From CAIYRG01 sp965247505 (GTDB lineage: Bacteria > Pseudomonadota > Alphaproteobacteria > Micropepsales > Micropepsaceae): a stretch of 64,000 nt of DNA. The notes beneath the pieces are model-generated. The model was not told the origin of the DNA. It searched no databases and saw only the letters and a list, made by a program, of their open reading frames with translations. Shown one piece after another: positions 35,224 to 43,385 of the stretch. A program made the translations under genes and the position numbers. The DNA lies in the NCBI GenBank assembly GCA_965247505.1, contig OZ252020.1, positions 1,054,001 through 1,118,000 of the forward strand, read 5' to 3'. Every line of letters starts with the position of its first letter. Within the stretch, counting starts at the first letter, position 1.

Positions 35224-37224
35224 CTATTGCCGATAGGCGATGCCGAATTGAAAGATTCTGGGTGCGGAAAAGCTCTCCAAACCAGTTGCGCTCTCCCGGA
35301 TCTCAACATTTTCATCGAAGAGATTTGCCACTGCGGCATAGACCTCCATCGAAGAAGTGAGACGCCAGCCGACCCGGGCACCGGCGACAAAGGCCGGCGA
35401 GAGCGTGCGGGTGTTGAGATCGTCCTCGAAGCGGCGGCCTTCATAACGCAAATCCGCGGCCAGATAGAGCTGATCGCTGATATCCCAATCGGCCTGAAGC
35501 GTGGCGGCAAAGCGCGGCGTTTGCGCGGGCTCCATTCCCGTCAGTTGCGGCGCAACCGAGCTGCCGTCGACGCGCGCCCAATTCGCAATCACGCCGGCGC
35601 GGAGCGAAACCCCGTCTGCTATTTCGCCGCCGATCTCCGCTTCCAAGCCAAGCGCATCGATGGCCCCGCCATTTTGGCGCTGGCGCAGCGAGCCGCCGTC
35701 CGGAACGAATCCCGCGACGGGAAACACGCCCGGGCCGAAACCAATGGTCACATTGGTGATGGGATCGACCAGGCGATTGTAAAAAACGGTTGCCTGCCAG
35801 CTCACCATGCCCTCGCCACCAGCGCCAAGCTCGACGCCAAAAAGTTGCTCGGGATTTAATTCCGCATTGGCTTCTGTGATGTCATTACCGACGCGAAACG
35901 GACGGTGCAATTCGTTCAATGTCGGCGCGCGAAATCCCGAATAGGCGGAAGCGCGAATCCAATTCATCTCGCTAATATCGCGGCGCACACCGATGCGCCC
36001 GGTGGGAACCACGCCGTCGCGATCCGCCGGGCTCAATTCCAATGTCGGCGCGCCGGTTTCCAAATTGACCTCATTGCGCATGCCATTGCTGGTCGACCAG
36101 TGGTCCAGCCTTGCGCCCCCGGAGATCAACCAAGGACCGGAGCTGGTCGAGCCCTCCGCATAAACCCCTGCGACCCTGTTATTGCCTCCCGCGCGCCGCT
36201 CACGCGTAAAGCCCGCGCCGAGATTGCGGTTACGCTCGCGCGATTGGCCTTCGGCAAAACGCGCATCGCCTCCCACTTCCCACTCCCAAGCTGTCGTTTG
36301 TCCGCGCAGCGCGGCGTTTAAGCCCCAGCCGGTCGCGGGTGTTGCATATTGATGGTTGGCCGGCCTCGCGGAATTGCGATCGGCTTCCACTCTAAGAAAC
36401 ACATTTTCCAGATTGCTTTGGCGAAACCAGCCCTGCACTCGCCAGCCGAGTTGAGATTCCTCCGGTGGGCGCACAATGGTGAGGCTTGCCGTTTCACCAT
36501 CGGCGCCGGAGCGAAGACCCTCTACCCCGCCGCTGCGTTTCTCGTCATAGGCGCCGACCCGAATGGCTGCGATCGCACCCATGATTTCAGTTTGATAACG
36601 CGCCGCAAGGCTCCAACTATCCAATGTTGTGTTTTGATCGAGCGCGCCGCGCCCAGCGCCGCGCACCGGAACATAGCCATCGCCCGATTCCACCGAGCCG
36701 GTGAATAGAAAGCCGTTAAAGCCGACGCTGGCCGCGGCGCGTCCGCTCACCGTGTCGGTAATCGACATTTCTGCCGCGGCGATGCCATCGGTGCGGCCGT
36801 GCTCTTCCAGGCCGATAACGCCGGTGAGCGCGCCCGAGCCATAAGGCCCCGCGCCCGAGCCGCGCACGATGGTGACCCCCGATAGCCCTTCTACCGGCAG
36901 CGATGACCAAATCACCCAGCCGCCAAAGGGATCGTTTTGCGGAACCCCGTCCAGCGTCACCAGCGCCCGCCCGGCGCCCGATGGCGCAATATTACGAAGG
37001 GAAATTCCTTGGATGGTCGGGTTGGCGGCAATGCTCGATGTGCGCCGGAAGAGCGCGACACCGGGTGTCTGGCCCAATATCTCGTCCAGGCGCTGGGCTT
37101 CGACCAAATCGCCGCTGTCCAACCGGATAAGCGAAAATGTCTGCTCGCCGGTGGCGAGCGGCAGACGTGCTGCAGTGATGACGACGGTTTGAACTTCCGC
37201 CGGAATATCTACCGGTGCTTCCAC
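35224..37224 (-). CDS. TonB-dependent outer-membrane receptor, no visible signal peptide
   Basis: 666 residues. Plug domain: VQTVVITAARLP (about 11-22), NPTIQGISLRNIAPSGAGRALVTLDG-type core, GVTIVRGSGAGPYGSGALTGVI. The long beta-barrel ends with the typical aromatic C-terminus RIFQFGIAYRQ. Only GTG at 37224 is available as start, with a GGTGGGGG stretch before it; an in-frame TAG lies just upstream, so no signal sequence is encoded. Either the 5' end is disrupted by a frameshift or the assembly has an error there. It lies 71 bp upstream of the radical SAM operon in the same orientation and may import a substrate for it. Confidence 0.85.
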   Translation of the reverse strand: MEAPVDIPAEVQTVVITAARLPLATGEQTFSLIRLDSGDLVEAQRLDEILGQTPGVALFRRTSSIAANPTIQGISLRNIAPSGAGRALVTLDGVPQNDPFGGWVIWSSLPVEGLSGVTIVRGSGAGPYGSGALTGVIGLEEHGRTDGIAAAEMSITDTVSGRAAASVGFNGFLFTGSVESGDGYVPVRGAGRGALDQNTTLDSWSLAARYQTEIMGAIAAIRVGAYDEKRSGGVEGLRSGADGETASLTIVRPPEESQLGWRVQGWFRQSNLENVFLRVEADRNSARPANHQYATPATGWGLNAALRGQTTAWEWEVGGDARFAEGQSRERNRNLGAGFTRERRAGGNNRVAGVYAEGSTSSGPWLISGGARLDHWSTSNGMRNEVNLETGAPTLELSPADRDGVVPTGRIGVRRDISEMNWIRASAYSGFRAPTLNELHRPFRVGNDITEANAELNPEQLFGVELGAGGEGMVSWQATVFYNRLVDPITNVTIGFGPGVFPVAGFVPDGGSLRQRQNGGAIDALGLEAEIGGEIADGVSLRAGVIANWARVDGSSVAPQLTGMEPAQTPRFAATLQADWDISDQLYLAADLRYEGRRFEDDLNTRTLSPAFVAGARVGWRLTSSMEVYAAVANLFDENVEIRESATGLESFSAPRIFQFGIAYRQ

Positions 37225-37738
37225 TTTTCCCCCACCAAACTAGGCATTTTGACCAGATTAAAACGCCAAAACTTGTCACCCGGACACTTAGCATAGCAAG
37301 CAGCGCGGCGTCGCCTAGTGTGAAAATCCTCTATTCCCAAATTGTCATGGCCCGGGATTTTTCTAATGAGTCCTGATTAGCCCGGAGACGCACCCGACTG
37401 GCGACCAATACAACAAAACCTGTCATCCCGGGCGCAGCGCAGCACCCTGATGGTGCGCCCCGCGCGGTTTTACCGCGCAACATTTCGTTTTGGCGCAAAG
37501 CGCCAGGGACCCGGGACCCAGGTGTCCAGGTGTCTAAATCCGCGCTCAAGTCTAACTCCTGGGTCCCCTTCCCTCGCCCCGCTGACGCAGGGCTCGCCGG
37601 GGATGACAAACGTTTGAATATCCAGGCCATGACAAATGTGGGGGTTCGCGGAAGTTGCTGCGTAGTCGAAGCTCGTATAGTTTCAAATCACTATATTATC
37701 CGCACCATAGACAAGCGGAAAGGCGAAAGGAAAAGCCA
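37225..37738. other. Intergenic region with TCATCCCGG repeat
   Basis: About 510 bp between divergent genes. It holds a 190-bp imperfect palindrome at 37421-37612. The rest should contain the promoters of the TonB receptor and the DUF6152 operon; I could not recognise a riboswitch or operator. The conserved B12-box of cobalamin riboswitches is absent. Confidence 0.5.
37421..37612. repeat. TCATCCCGG-type intergenic palindrome, long form
   Basis: Starts TGTCATCCCGGGCGCAGCGC and ends GCCGGGGATGACA, with internal complementary blocks around GGGACCCGGGACCCAGG and CCTGGGTCCC. Could fold into a long hairpin. Confidence 0.6.
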
Positions 37739-38200
37739 ATGAGCCGGAAAATTCCTAGCCTTATGGGCCTCGCAGCGCTCGCAGGCCTCGCAGGCCTCGC
37801 AGCGCTCGCAGGCCTCGCAGGCCTCGCAGCGCTTCTGGCCGCGCCAGCCATGGCCCATCATTCACATGCGATGTTCGATTTTGCATCCGATGTGGAGATC
37901 TCCGGCACGGTGAAAGAGTTCCGCTGGACCAATCCGCATAGCTGGCTCCATGTCATGGTCGAAGGCGAAAGCGGTGCGCTCACCGAATATGCTATCGAGA
38001 TGGGCGCTCCGGCGGGCCTTGTCCGCATGGGCTGGGAACCGACCACCGTCGCACCGGGCGATGTGGTAACCGTCAGCATGCACCCATTGCATAGCGGCGC
38101 GCCGGGCGGCGAGATCAGATATATCGTCTTGCCCGACGGCTCATCGCTTGGCGAAGGCCATGAGAATGCCGAATTCCCTGAAGGCATCGCCACACAGTGA
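37739..38200 (+). CDS. Secreted DUF6152 protein with repeat-expanded signal peptide
   Basis: 153 residues from the ATG at 37739, which has AAAGGA upstream. The signal peptide is unusual: its hydrophobic core is seven exact GLA/ALA tripeptides encoded by 9-bp repeats, ending AAPAMAHH. The mature part starts HHSHAMFD and has DVEISGTVKEFRWTNPHSWLHV, the DUF6152 hallmark. Function of the family is unknown; the histidines could bind metal. It is followed 10 bp later by two secreted proteins, making a three-gene operon. Confidence 0.8.
   Translation: MSRKIPSLMGLAALAGLAGLAALAGLAGLAALLAAPAMAHHSHAMFDFASDVEISGTVKEFRWTNPHSWLHVMVEGESGALTEYAIEMGAPAGLVRMGWEPTTVAPGDVVTVSMHPLHSGAPGGEIRYIVLPDGSSLGEGHENAEFPEGIATQ
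37766..37828 (+). repeat. Seven tandem 9-bp repeats inside a signal peptide
   Basis: Units of GGCCTCGCA and GCGCTCGCA in the order A-B-A-A-B-A-A, followed by a degenerate GCGCTTCTG. Each unit adds three residues (GLA or ALA) to the hydrophobic core, so slippage would change its length without shifting the frame. Confidence 0.95.
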
Positions 38201-38210
38201 TTGAACTCAA

Positions 38211-38984
38211 ATGAATATTGGGATCGCAAACCGCGCCGCGATTTTAATTGCGTGCGCCGTTGCGCTCGGCGCACCCACGCAAACGATGGCGCAAACGCAA
38301 GGCCAAACAAACGGTCCGATATTTACGCCCACAGCCGCGCAAAATATTTCCGGCGTGTGGTGGACCGGGAGCTATAGCCCGGAGATCGCGCTTATCGATG
38401 GCGCCGAACTTCCGCTCACCATTGATGCCCGTGCCCGCCACGCGGAGAATCGCGCGGCGCTTAGCGCCGATCCCTTAAGCGATGAAGCGCGCAAATTCTG
38501 TACCCCCGACGGCCTGCCGCGCATATTGGCCAGCCCCTACCCCTTCGAGATTCTTCAGACGCCGGGCTTCGTGACCATCATCTATGAGCTGAACCGCGTG
38601 GTGCGCCGCATTGCGCTCGATGCGCCGATGCCTGACGACAATACGCTGCTCTTTTTTCCCTATTTCTCGGGACATTCGGTCGGCCATTGGGAGGGCGACA
38701 CGTTGGTCGTCGAGAGCGCAGGCTATAACGACAAAACTTTTATCGATGCGACGGGCGTTCCCCATTCCAATCAATTGCGCACGGTGGAACGCATGCGAAA
38801 ATTGGACGATGGGAGGCTAGAGGTTGAGATCATTTCAACCGATCCGGAAAACTTCACCGCGCCTTTCACCGCGCGCTATCTCTATGATTTTCATGAAGGC
38901 CTTCGGATTGAGGATTACACTTGCGGCAAGCCGCATCGCGATATCTCGCATATAGAAGGCGTAATTGCGCCGGGGGGGCAGTGA
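38211..38984 (+). CDS. Secreted protein of unknown function, first of a related pair
   Basis: 257 residues with a signal peptide (ACAVALGAPTQTMAQ). Shared with the next gene: NISGVWW near the mature N-terminus, CTPDGLPR, then GHSVGHWEGDTLVVESAGYNDKTFID, HSNQLRTVERMRKLDDGRLEVEI and a C-terminal cysteine. Proteins of this kind often accompany DUF6152 in proteobacteria but have no known activity. Its stop overlaps the next start (ATGA), so the two are translationally coupled. Confidence 0.72.
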   Translation: MNIGIANRAAILIACAVALGAPTQTMAQTQGQTNGPIFTPTAAQNISGVWWTGSYSPEIALIDGAELPLTIDARARHAENRAALSADPLSDEARKFCTPDGLPRILASPYPFEILQTPGFVTIIYELNRVVRRIALDAPMPDDNTLLFFPYFSGHSVGHWEGDTLVVESAGYNDKTFIDATGVPHSNQLRTVERMRKLDDGRLEVEIISTDPENFTAPFTARYLYDFHEGLRIEDYTCGKPHRDISHIEGVIAPGGQ

Positions 38985-39805
38985 TGAGAACAACTTTTCT
39001 TGCCTGTACTGCACTCCTCTCAAGCGTTCTGGCGCTTAGCGCTCCCGCATTCGCGCAAACCCCCCTGCCCGATTTTTCCGGTGTCTGGGACGCAGGCGAT
39101 CTCGATCCGCCGCGCGTGGGCCGCCCCGGGGTTGCGGAACATCCCGATTATCAGCAGCGCGGCACCCGCAATCAGAACCGCGAGCGGCAAGCGCCGATAC
39201 CAGCCATTGCCGATATCAGCGATCCGCTTTTGCTTCCCTGGGTGCGCGAAGAATTGCGCGACATTGTGGAGCGGCGCATTGCCGGCGAAATTATCCCCGA
39301 GGCGCGCTCGCGATGCACGCCGATGGGCTTGCCCGTGCTTCTCATCGACGAAGCGGGGGCGCGGAACATTATTCAGAGCGAAGATAAAGTCGTCATCATC
39401 AATGAGGAATTGCCCGAGGTGCGGCATATTTATTTGAACGCGCCGCATTCGGAAAATATCGTTCCGGATTATTACGGCGAGTCGGTGGGCCATTATGAAG
39501 GCGATACGCTTGTCGTCGACACCATCGGAATCAGCACCGAGACCTGGGTCGATGATTTTCTTACCTCGCATACCGAAGAGCTGCATGTGGTAGAGCGCTA
39601 CCGGCTGGTCGGCGACAATGTTCTTGAGATCGAATTTTTCGTGGAAGACCCCGGAACCTTTACGCAAGGCTGGGGCGGGATCATCCTCGCCGAACGCCGC
39701 CCGCCCGGCGAGGAACTTTTGGAGATCCGCTGCTCGGAAAATAATTTCGATGTCTTTTCCGGCGAGACGCTACCGATGCCGATCGCAACTGGGGTGGATT
39801 TTTAA
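38984..39805 (+). CDS. Secreted protein of unknown function, second of a related pair
   Basis: 273 residues from the ATG at 38984, which overlaps the upstream stop by one base (TGATG). Signal peptide ends LSAPAFAQ. Shares with its neighbour DFSGVWD, RCTPMGLPV, GESVGHYEGDTLVVDTIGI, TEELHVVERYRLVGDNVLEIEF and a late cysteine (EIRCSENN), so the pair arose by duplication. Probably periplasmic. No enzymatic motif is recognised. A longer in-frame start at 38921 would lie inside the previous gene. Confidence 0.72.
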   Translation: MRTTFLACTALLSSVLALSAPAFAQTPLPDFSGVWDAGDLDPPRVGRPGVAEHPDYQQRGTRNQNRERQAPIPAIADISDPLLLPWVREELRDIVERRIAGEIIPEARSRCTPMGLPVLLIDEAGARNIIQSEDKVVIINEELPEVRHIYLNAPHSENIVPDYYGESVGHYEGDTLVVDTIGISTETWVDDFLTSHTEELHVVERYRLVGDNVLEIEFFVEDPGTFTQGWGGIILAERRPPGEELLEIRCSENNFDVFSGETLPMPIATGVDF

Positions 39806-39841
39806 AGACGCCCACTTGTCGCGGCGCGCCTTCCCAAAACT

Positions 39842-39930
39842 TGTCATCCCGGACGCGAAGCGATCCGGGACCCACCGTGAATTAATCTCAGTAGGTCCCG
39901 GCGCGCGCTCCGCTTGGCCGGGATGACATG
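39842..39930. repeat. TCATCCCGG-type intergenic palindrome
   Basis: TGTCATCCCGGACGCGAAGC at the left and GCTTGGCCGGGATGACA at the right, with inner CCGGGACCCACC and GTAGGTCCCGG. Lies between convergent gene ends and could act as a bidirectional terminator. Confidence 0.7.
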
Positions 39931-39957
39931 GGTGGTTTAAAGCGCCACCCCTACCCG

Positions 39958-40713
39958 TCACCCACCCGCCATCTTCTCAGCTGCAACATTCTGAATGAAC
40001 TCACCGGCAAGCTGAATCCCACGACGATCAATGGTGTGGCCAATGCCCGACAGCAAATGGCTTTCTACCGGCAGGCTCCGCGCGGTCAGTATATCGGCGG
40101 TCTCTTGCAAGCGCTCGGGATTGCGCTCCAGCGCACCCAGCACCAAGAGCATCGGCGGCGTGCCCGCCAATTCCGGCATGCCTTCTTCCAAGACCCGAAA
40201 ACCGGCGAAAGAGATAATCGCGGCGGGAAGCGCTTCGCGGCGAAGCCCGGCATTCAGCACCATCATCGAGCCCTGGCTGAAGCCGAGCAATATAAGCCGA
40301 TCGGGGCCGAGCCCAAGGCGCGCCAATTCATCATCCAGGAATTTGTTGAACACGGGCGCGCCTTCGCGCATGCCGCGCGCCACCATGCCAAGCGCATCAC
40401 CCCCGAGCGCGCCGGGAAACCAGCGATAGCCGAAATCATCGCGCGGGAACGGACCCGTCGGCGCGGCAAAAGCGGCAGAGGGAAGAAAAGACTGCAAACC
40501 CGGCGCAAGCCCCATCATATTCGGGCCGTCGCCGCCCGAGCCATGACACAACACCACCAGCCATTCGGCAGGCCCCGTCGCCGCATCAAGACGCGGCCCG
40601 TCGAGCTGATCAGGCGGGGCTGCGGCTTTGCCGGAGCGCAGGAGCAGCGGCGCAGAAAGGGCCGCAAGCCCACCGAGAATGACTGAGCGTCTTAGTAGTG
40701 GTTGGATGAGCAT
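39958..40713 (-). CDS. Exported phospholipase/carboxylesterase-like hydrolase
   Basis: 251 residues from the ATG at 40713; a longer frame to 40800 lacks any family match. N-terminal LLRRSVILGGLAALSAPLLL resembles a Tat or Sec signal. Alpha/beta-hydrolase core: VVLCHGSGGDGPNMM, catalytic serine in LLGFSQGSMMV, and histidine in LSGIGHTID. This matches the carboxylesterase/phospholipase group (Abhydrolase_2). It would hydrolyse short acyl esters in the periplasm. It converges with the secreted-protein operon. Confidence 0.82.
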   Translation of the reverse strand: MLIQPLLRRSVILGGLAALSAPLLLRSGKAAAPPDQLDGPRLDAATGPAEWLVVLCHGSGGDGPNMMGLAPGLQSFLPSAAFAAPTGPFPRDDFGYRWFPGALGGDALGMVARGMREGAPVFNKFLDDELARLGLGPDRLILLGFSQGSMMVLNAGLRREALPAAIISFAGFRVLEEGMPELAGTPPMLLVLGALERNPERLQETADILTARSLPVESHLLSGIGHTIDRRGIQLAGEFIQNVAAEKMAGG

Positions 40714-40821
40714 ATGGGCATGCCTTTCTGAATCCTTAGCCAGGCACCCATAGCACAAAAACAGCGCGAACCGTGTCGAAGTTACGAACTTGGTAGGCAC
40801 ATGTTTGACAATAAAGCTTAG

Positions 40822-40860
40822 CTACGCGGCGCTAGCCCTTCGGAAGGGGCGCTACGCCGC
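40822..40860. repeat. Imperfect palindrome (large hairpin)
   Basis: CTACGCGGCGCTAGCCCTT pairs with AAGGGGCGCTACGCCGC around a CGG loop, with one bulge. Lies 100 bp upstream of the first IS6 element, just before the rearranged region begins. Confidence 0.6.
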
Positions 40861-40924
40861 CTGGTATCAGCGGCCAGCGCCAAGCCCCATACGAGCGCAG
40901 CGATAATATAAAAATGGCGCCAAT

Positions 40925-41731
40925 GGCATTGTCACGTTAACTCAGCTGGTCTTTGACAGCGACCCTGAAGTAGCGTCCGCGGATGCAAGATATTTCCTTC
41001 AAGCGCTATCGTTTTCCGCCTGAAGTTATCTGCCACGCAGTATGGCTCTACGCCCGGTTCACTCTGAGTTATCGAGACGTAGAAGATCTCCTCGCGCAGC
41101 GCGGCCTCGATATCTCCTGCGAAACCGTGAGGCGGTGGTTTCTTAAGTTTGGCCAGCCCATTGCCCGGAACCTGCGGTTAAAGCGACCGAAACCCAGCGA
41201 CTACTGGCATCTGGACGAAATGGTCATTGTCATCCGTAAGAAGCGGCATTGGTTGTGGCGTGCGGTGGACAATGAAGGCGAGGTTTTGGACTTCCTGGTA
41301 CAGTCGAAACGTAACGCCAAAGCAGCGAAAAGATTGCTCCGTAAGTTCTTGAAGAAGCAGGGATGGGCACCTGCCCGCATGATAACCGATAAGCTCCGAT
41401 CATATCCTGTCGCCTTTAGATCGATTGGCCTCACGGCGGAACATATCGACAATAAGCGATCAAATAATCGGGCGGAGAACTCGCATCAACCCGTGCGACG
41501 ACGTGAAAGGAAGATGCAGAGATTCAAGTCCCCCGGATCCGCCCAAAGGTTCCTCAACATCCACTCCGCCGTTTACAACACCTTCTACGTTCAACGTCAT
41601 CTCGAAAACCGAACTCGATTCAAGAGCCTTCGCGCCGAAGCATTCGGTGTTTGGGAAAGCGCGGCCACAGCTGCGTGAAGAAATTAGGGGGTCGAACTTT
41701 TACGTCCAACACCACTTAATGTGACAATGCC
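40925..41731 (+). mobile_element. IS6-family element A, intact
   Basis: 807 bp bounded by GGCATTGTCACGTTAA on the left and the complement of GGCATTGTCACATTAA on the right. One transposase gene. No 8-bp direct repeat flanks it, which is common when IS6 elements recombine. Marks the left border of the accessory region. Confidence 0.9.
40983..41678 (+). CDS. IS6-family transposase (element A)
   Basis: 231 residues. A short N-terminal DNA-binding region (RFPPEVICHAVWLYARFTLSYRDVEDLL) precedes the DDE core: DYWHLDEMVI, ARMITDKLRSY and NNRAENSHQPVRRRERKM. Length and motifs are those of a complete IS6/IS26-type enzyme that makes cointegrates. It appears functional. Confidence 0.92.
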   Translation: MQDISFKRYRFPPEVICHAVWLYARFTLSYRDVEDLLAQRGLDISCETVRRWFLKFGQPIARNLRLKRPKPSDYWHLDEMVIVIRKKRHWLWRAVDNEGEVLDFLVQSKRNAKAAKRLLRKFLKKQGWAPARMITDKLRSYPVAFRSIGLTAEHIDNKRSNNRAENSHQPVRRRERKMQRFKSPGSAQRFLNIHSAVYNTFYVQRHLENRTRFKSLRAEAFGVWESAATAA

Positions 41732-41732
41732 C

Positions 41733-42137
41733 GATAAGGACACGGTGTTCTGGGACCGGGACCTCCCTGGGTTCGGTGTCAGGGTCTATGCCTCGGGCAC
41801 AAAGATGTATGTGGTCCAAGGTCGGGCGGACGAGGAGTCGGTACGGGTCACGGTGGGCCGGCACGGGGTGATCACCGCCGACGAGGCGCGCCGCTGTGCC
41901 GCGCGGATCCTCAACCGGATCAAGGCGGGGTAGGAGCCGGTCGCGGAGCCGTTGCCGGTCCGGCTTGCGGGCGGGCCGACGGTCGCCGATCTCGCGGCGT
42001 GCTACATGGAGGAGCATGTCACGTCGGAGGGCATACGAAAACTGGTCGACAAGCTCCATCCACTGTTAGGAGCAGCAGGTCCGCAAGCCGGTCAAGTCAG
42101 TCGCCGGAAATTGTCCACCCGAAGGGGCCCACTGTAG
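41733..42137 (+). pseudogene. Tyrosine integrase N-terminal remnant (DUF4102)
   Basis: Directly after the IS6 end the frame reads PDKDTVFWDRDLPGFGVRVY, then KMYVVQGRADEESVRVTVG and ADEARRCAARIL, the arm-binding DUF4102 domain of phage-type integrases. A TAG at 41931-41933 interrupts it; in the same frame it resumes with GGPTVADLAACYMEEHV, the start of the core-binding domain, then loses homology. Start and catalytic domain are missing. Probably left from an integrated island. Confidence 0.75.
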
Positions 42138-42156
42138 AGATTCATCTGTTTCGCTC

Positions 42157-42185
42157 TTGACAAATCAACTCACATCCAACATTTT
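42157..42185 (+). promoter_or_regulatory. Predicted sigma-70-like promoter of the XRE gene
   Basis: TTGACA at 42157-42162, 17 bases, then CATTTT at 42180-42185, about 40 bp before the regulator start at 42225, which has GGAG upstream. The -35 box is perfect, the -10 is weak. Confidence 0.45.
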
Positions 42186-42224
42186 GTTTGTCTACCAACA
42201 ACTGATCGATCATCGGAGAATCCA

Positions 42225-42728
42225 ATGTTGAACGCGGCGCAATGTAGGGCAGGAAGGGCTCTGTTGAATTGGAGCCAGGACGAATTGTCCGTGAACGCTC
42301 AGGTGGCCCGTTCCACCGTGACGGAGTTCGAGAGCAACTTTCGAACTCCGATGAAGCAGAACCTGTTGGCCCTTCAGAGCGCATTAGAGGCAGCAGGCGT
42401 CGAATTCATACCCGAAGATGGCGGCGGCGTAGGAGCGAGGTTTCGCAAAGTCGAGCTCGAATACAGTCGCAATGTAAGGACGGATATTGACAAAGTGATG
42501 CTACCAATTCGGTATCGCAGTCATCCGTATACCCTTGCCATCCCAAATGGCGTCATTGATGACATGGACCGTGCAAACTACAAAACGGATAAGGAATTTG
42601 GCAAAGCACTAGAACGCAAGTTGGCGATTTACTTGCGCGCGGCTGAACAAAAAATCATCGCAGGGAGGATTTCAGATCACAACTTTGTATGGCTAACCCA
42701 CGAAGACTTTCCGGTCGAGGCATTCTAA
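42225..42728 (+). CDS. XRE-family HTH regulator with unknown C-terminal domain
   Basis: 167 residues. An HTH_3-type fold fills residues 5-60: QCRAGRALLNWSQDELSVNAQ, STVTEFESNFRTP, LLALQSALEAAGVEFIPEDGGGVG, as in regulators of phage and plasmid origin. The C-terminal 90 residues (PIRYRSHPYTLAIPNGVIDDMD) match no family I recognise. Its last 40 bp overlap the start of the next gene, so the two are coupled. It may repress its own two-gene operon. Confidence 0.78.
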   Translation: MLNAAQCRAGRALLNWSQDELSVNAQVARSTVTEFESNFRTPMKQNLLALQSALEAAGVEFIPEDGGGVGARFRKVELEYSRNVRTDIDKVMLPIRYRSHPYTLAIPNGVIDDMDRANYKTDKEFGKALERKLAIYLRAAEQKIIAGRISDHNFVWLTHEDFPVEAF

Positions 42729-42827
42729 GAAAATTCAAACGGCAAACCACCATAGCAGAGTCACAGGAAATTTTTGCGGCGGGTGAATTGGAAGCCATCG
42801 CTAAAGCACTGGGCGACACGTCCGAAG
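42689..42827 (+). pseudogene. Abortive-infection-like gene, 5' remnant cut by IS6
   Basis: The ATG at 42689 lies inside the end of the XRE gene in another frame. It encodes MANPRRLSGRGILRKFKRQT and then EIFAAGELEAIAKALGDTSEG, at which point the IS6 inverted repeat begins. The segment AIAKALGDTSEG resembles the N-terminal region of abortive-infection family proteins (AbiJ-like), in which a LTGSEI motif normally follows. Only 46 codons remain. The family match is from memory of the motif and is uncertain. Confidence 0.45.
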
Positions 42828-43385
42828 GGCATTGTCAGACTAAATCGGCTTGAGCCGGGAAGTAAGGTCTCGTAGCCTCCGGCGATGCACAATCACTTCC
42901 GTTATTTCAATAGCTCGCCCGAGGTCATCCGCAGCGCAGTGATACTGGCAGTGATACTGTATGTGAGGTTTCCGCTCTCCCTCAGGCAGGTCGAGGATAT
43001 TCTCAACGAACGGGGCATTGATGTCAGTTACGAAACGATACGATATTGGTGGAACCGCTTTGGCCAGTTGTTTGCCGCCGAGATCCGGAAACGCCGCATT
43101 CGTCATGGATCCTATTCGTTGTGGCGCTGGCAACTTGATGAGGTGTTTGTCCGTATCAATGGCGAAACACATTACCTATGGCGTGCTGTGGATCATGAAG
43201 GCGAAGTGCTTGAGGTCTACGCCACGAAACGCCGAGACCCCGAAGCCGCGCTTGAGTTTCTGAGGCGTGCAATGAAGCGCCATGGCCGGCCGGCCACGAT
43301 CGTCACGGACAGGCTACAGTCATACCGGGCTGCGATGAAGGTGATCGGCAATGATCAGCCCCCACTGACTGGTCCAGTTTGAATC

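Noticed and set aside
37225..37330. Possible cobalamin riboswitch before the TonB receptor
   Set aside because: The conserved B12-box and core elements are absent.
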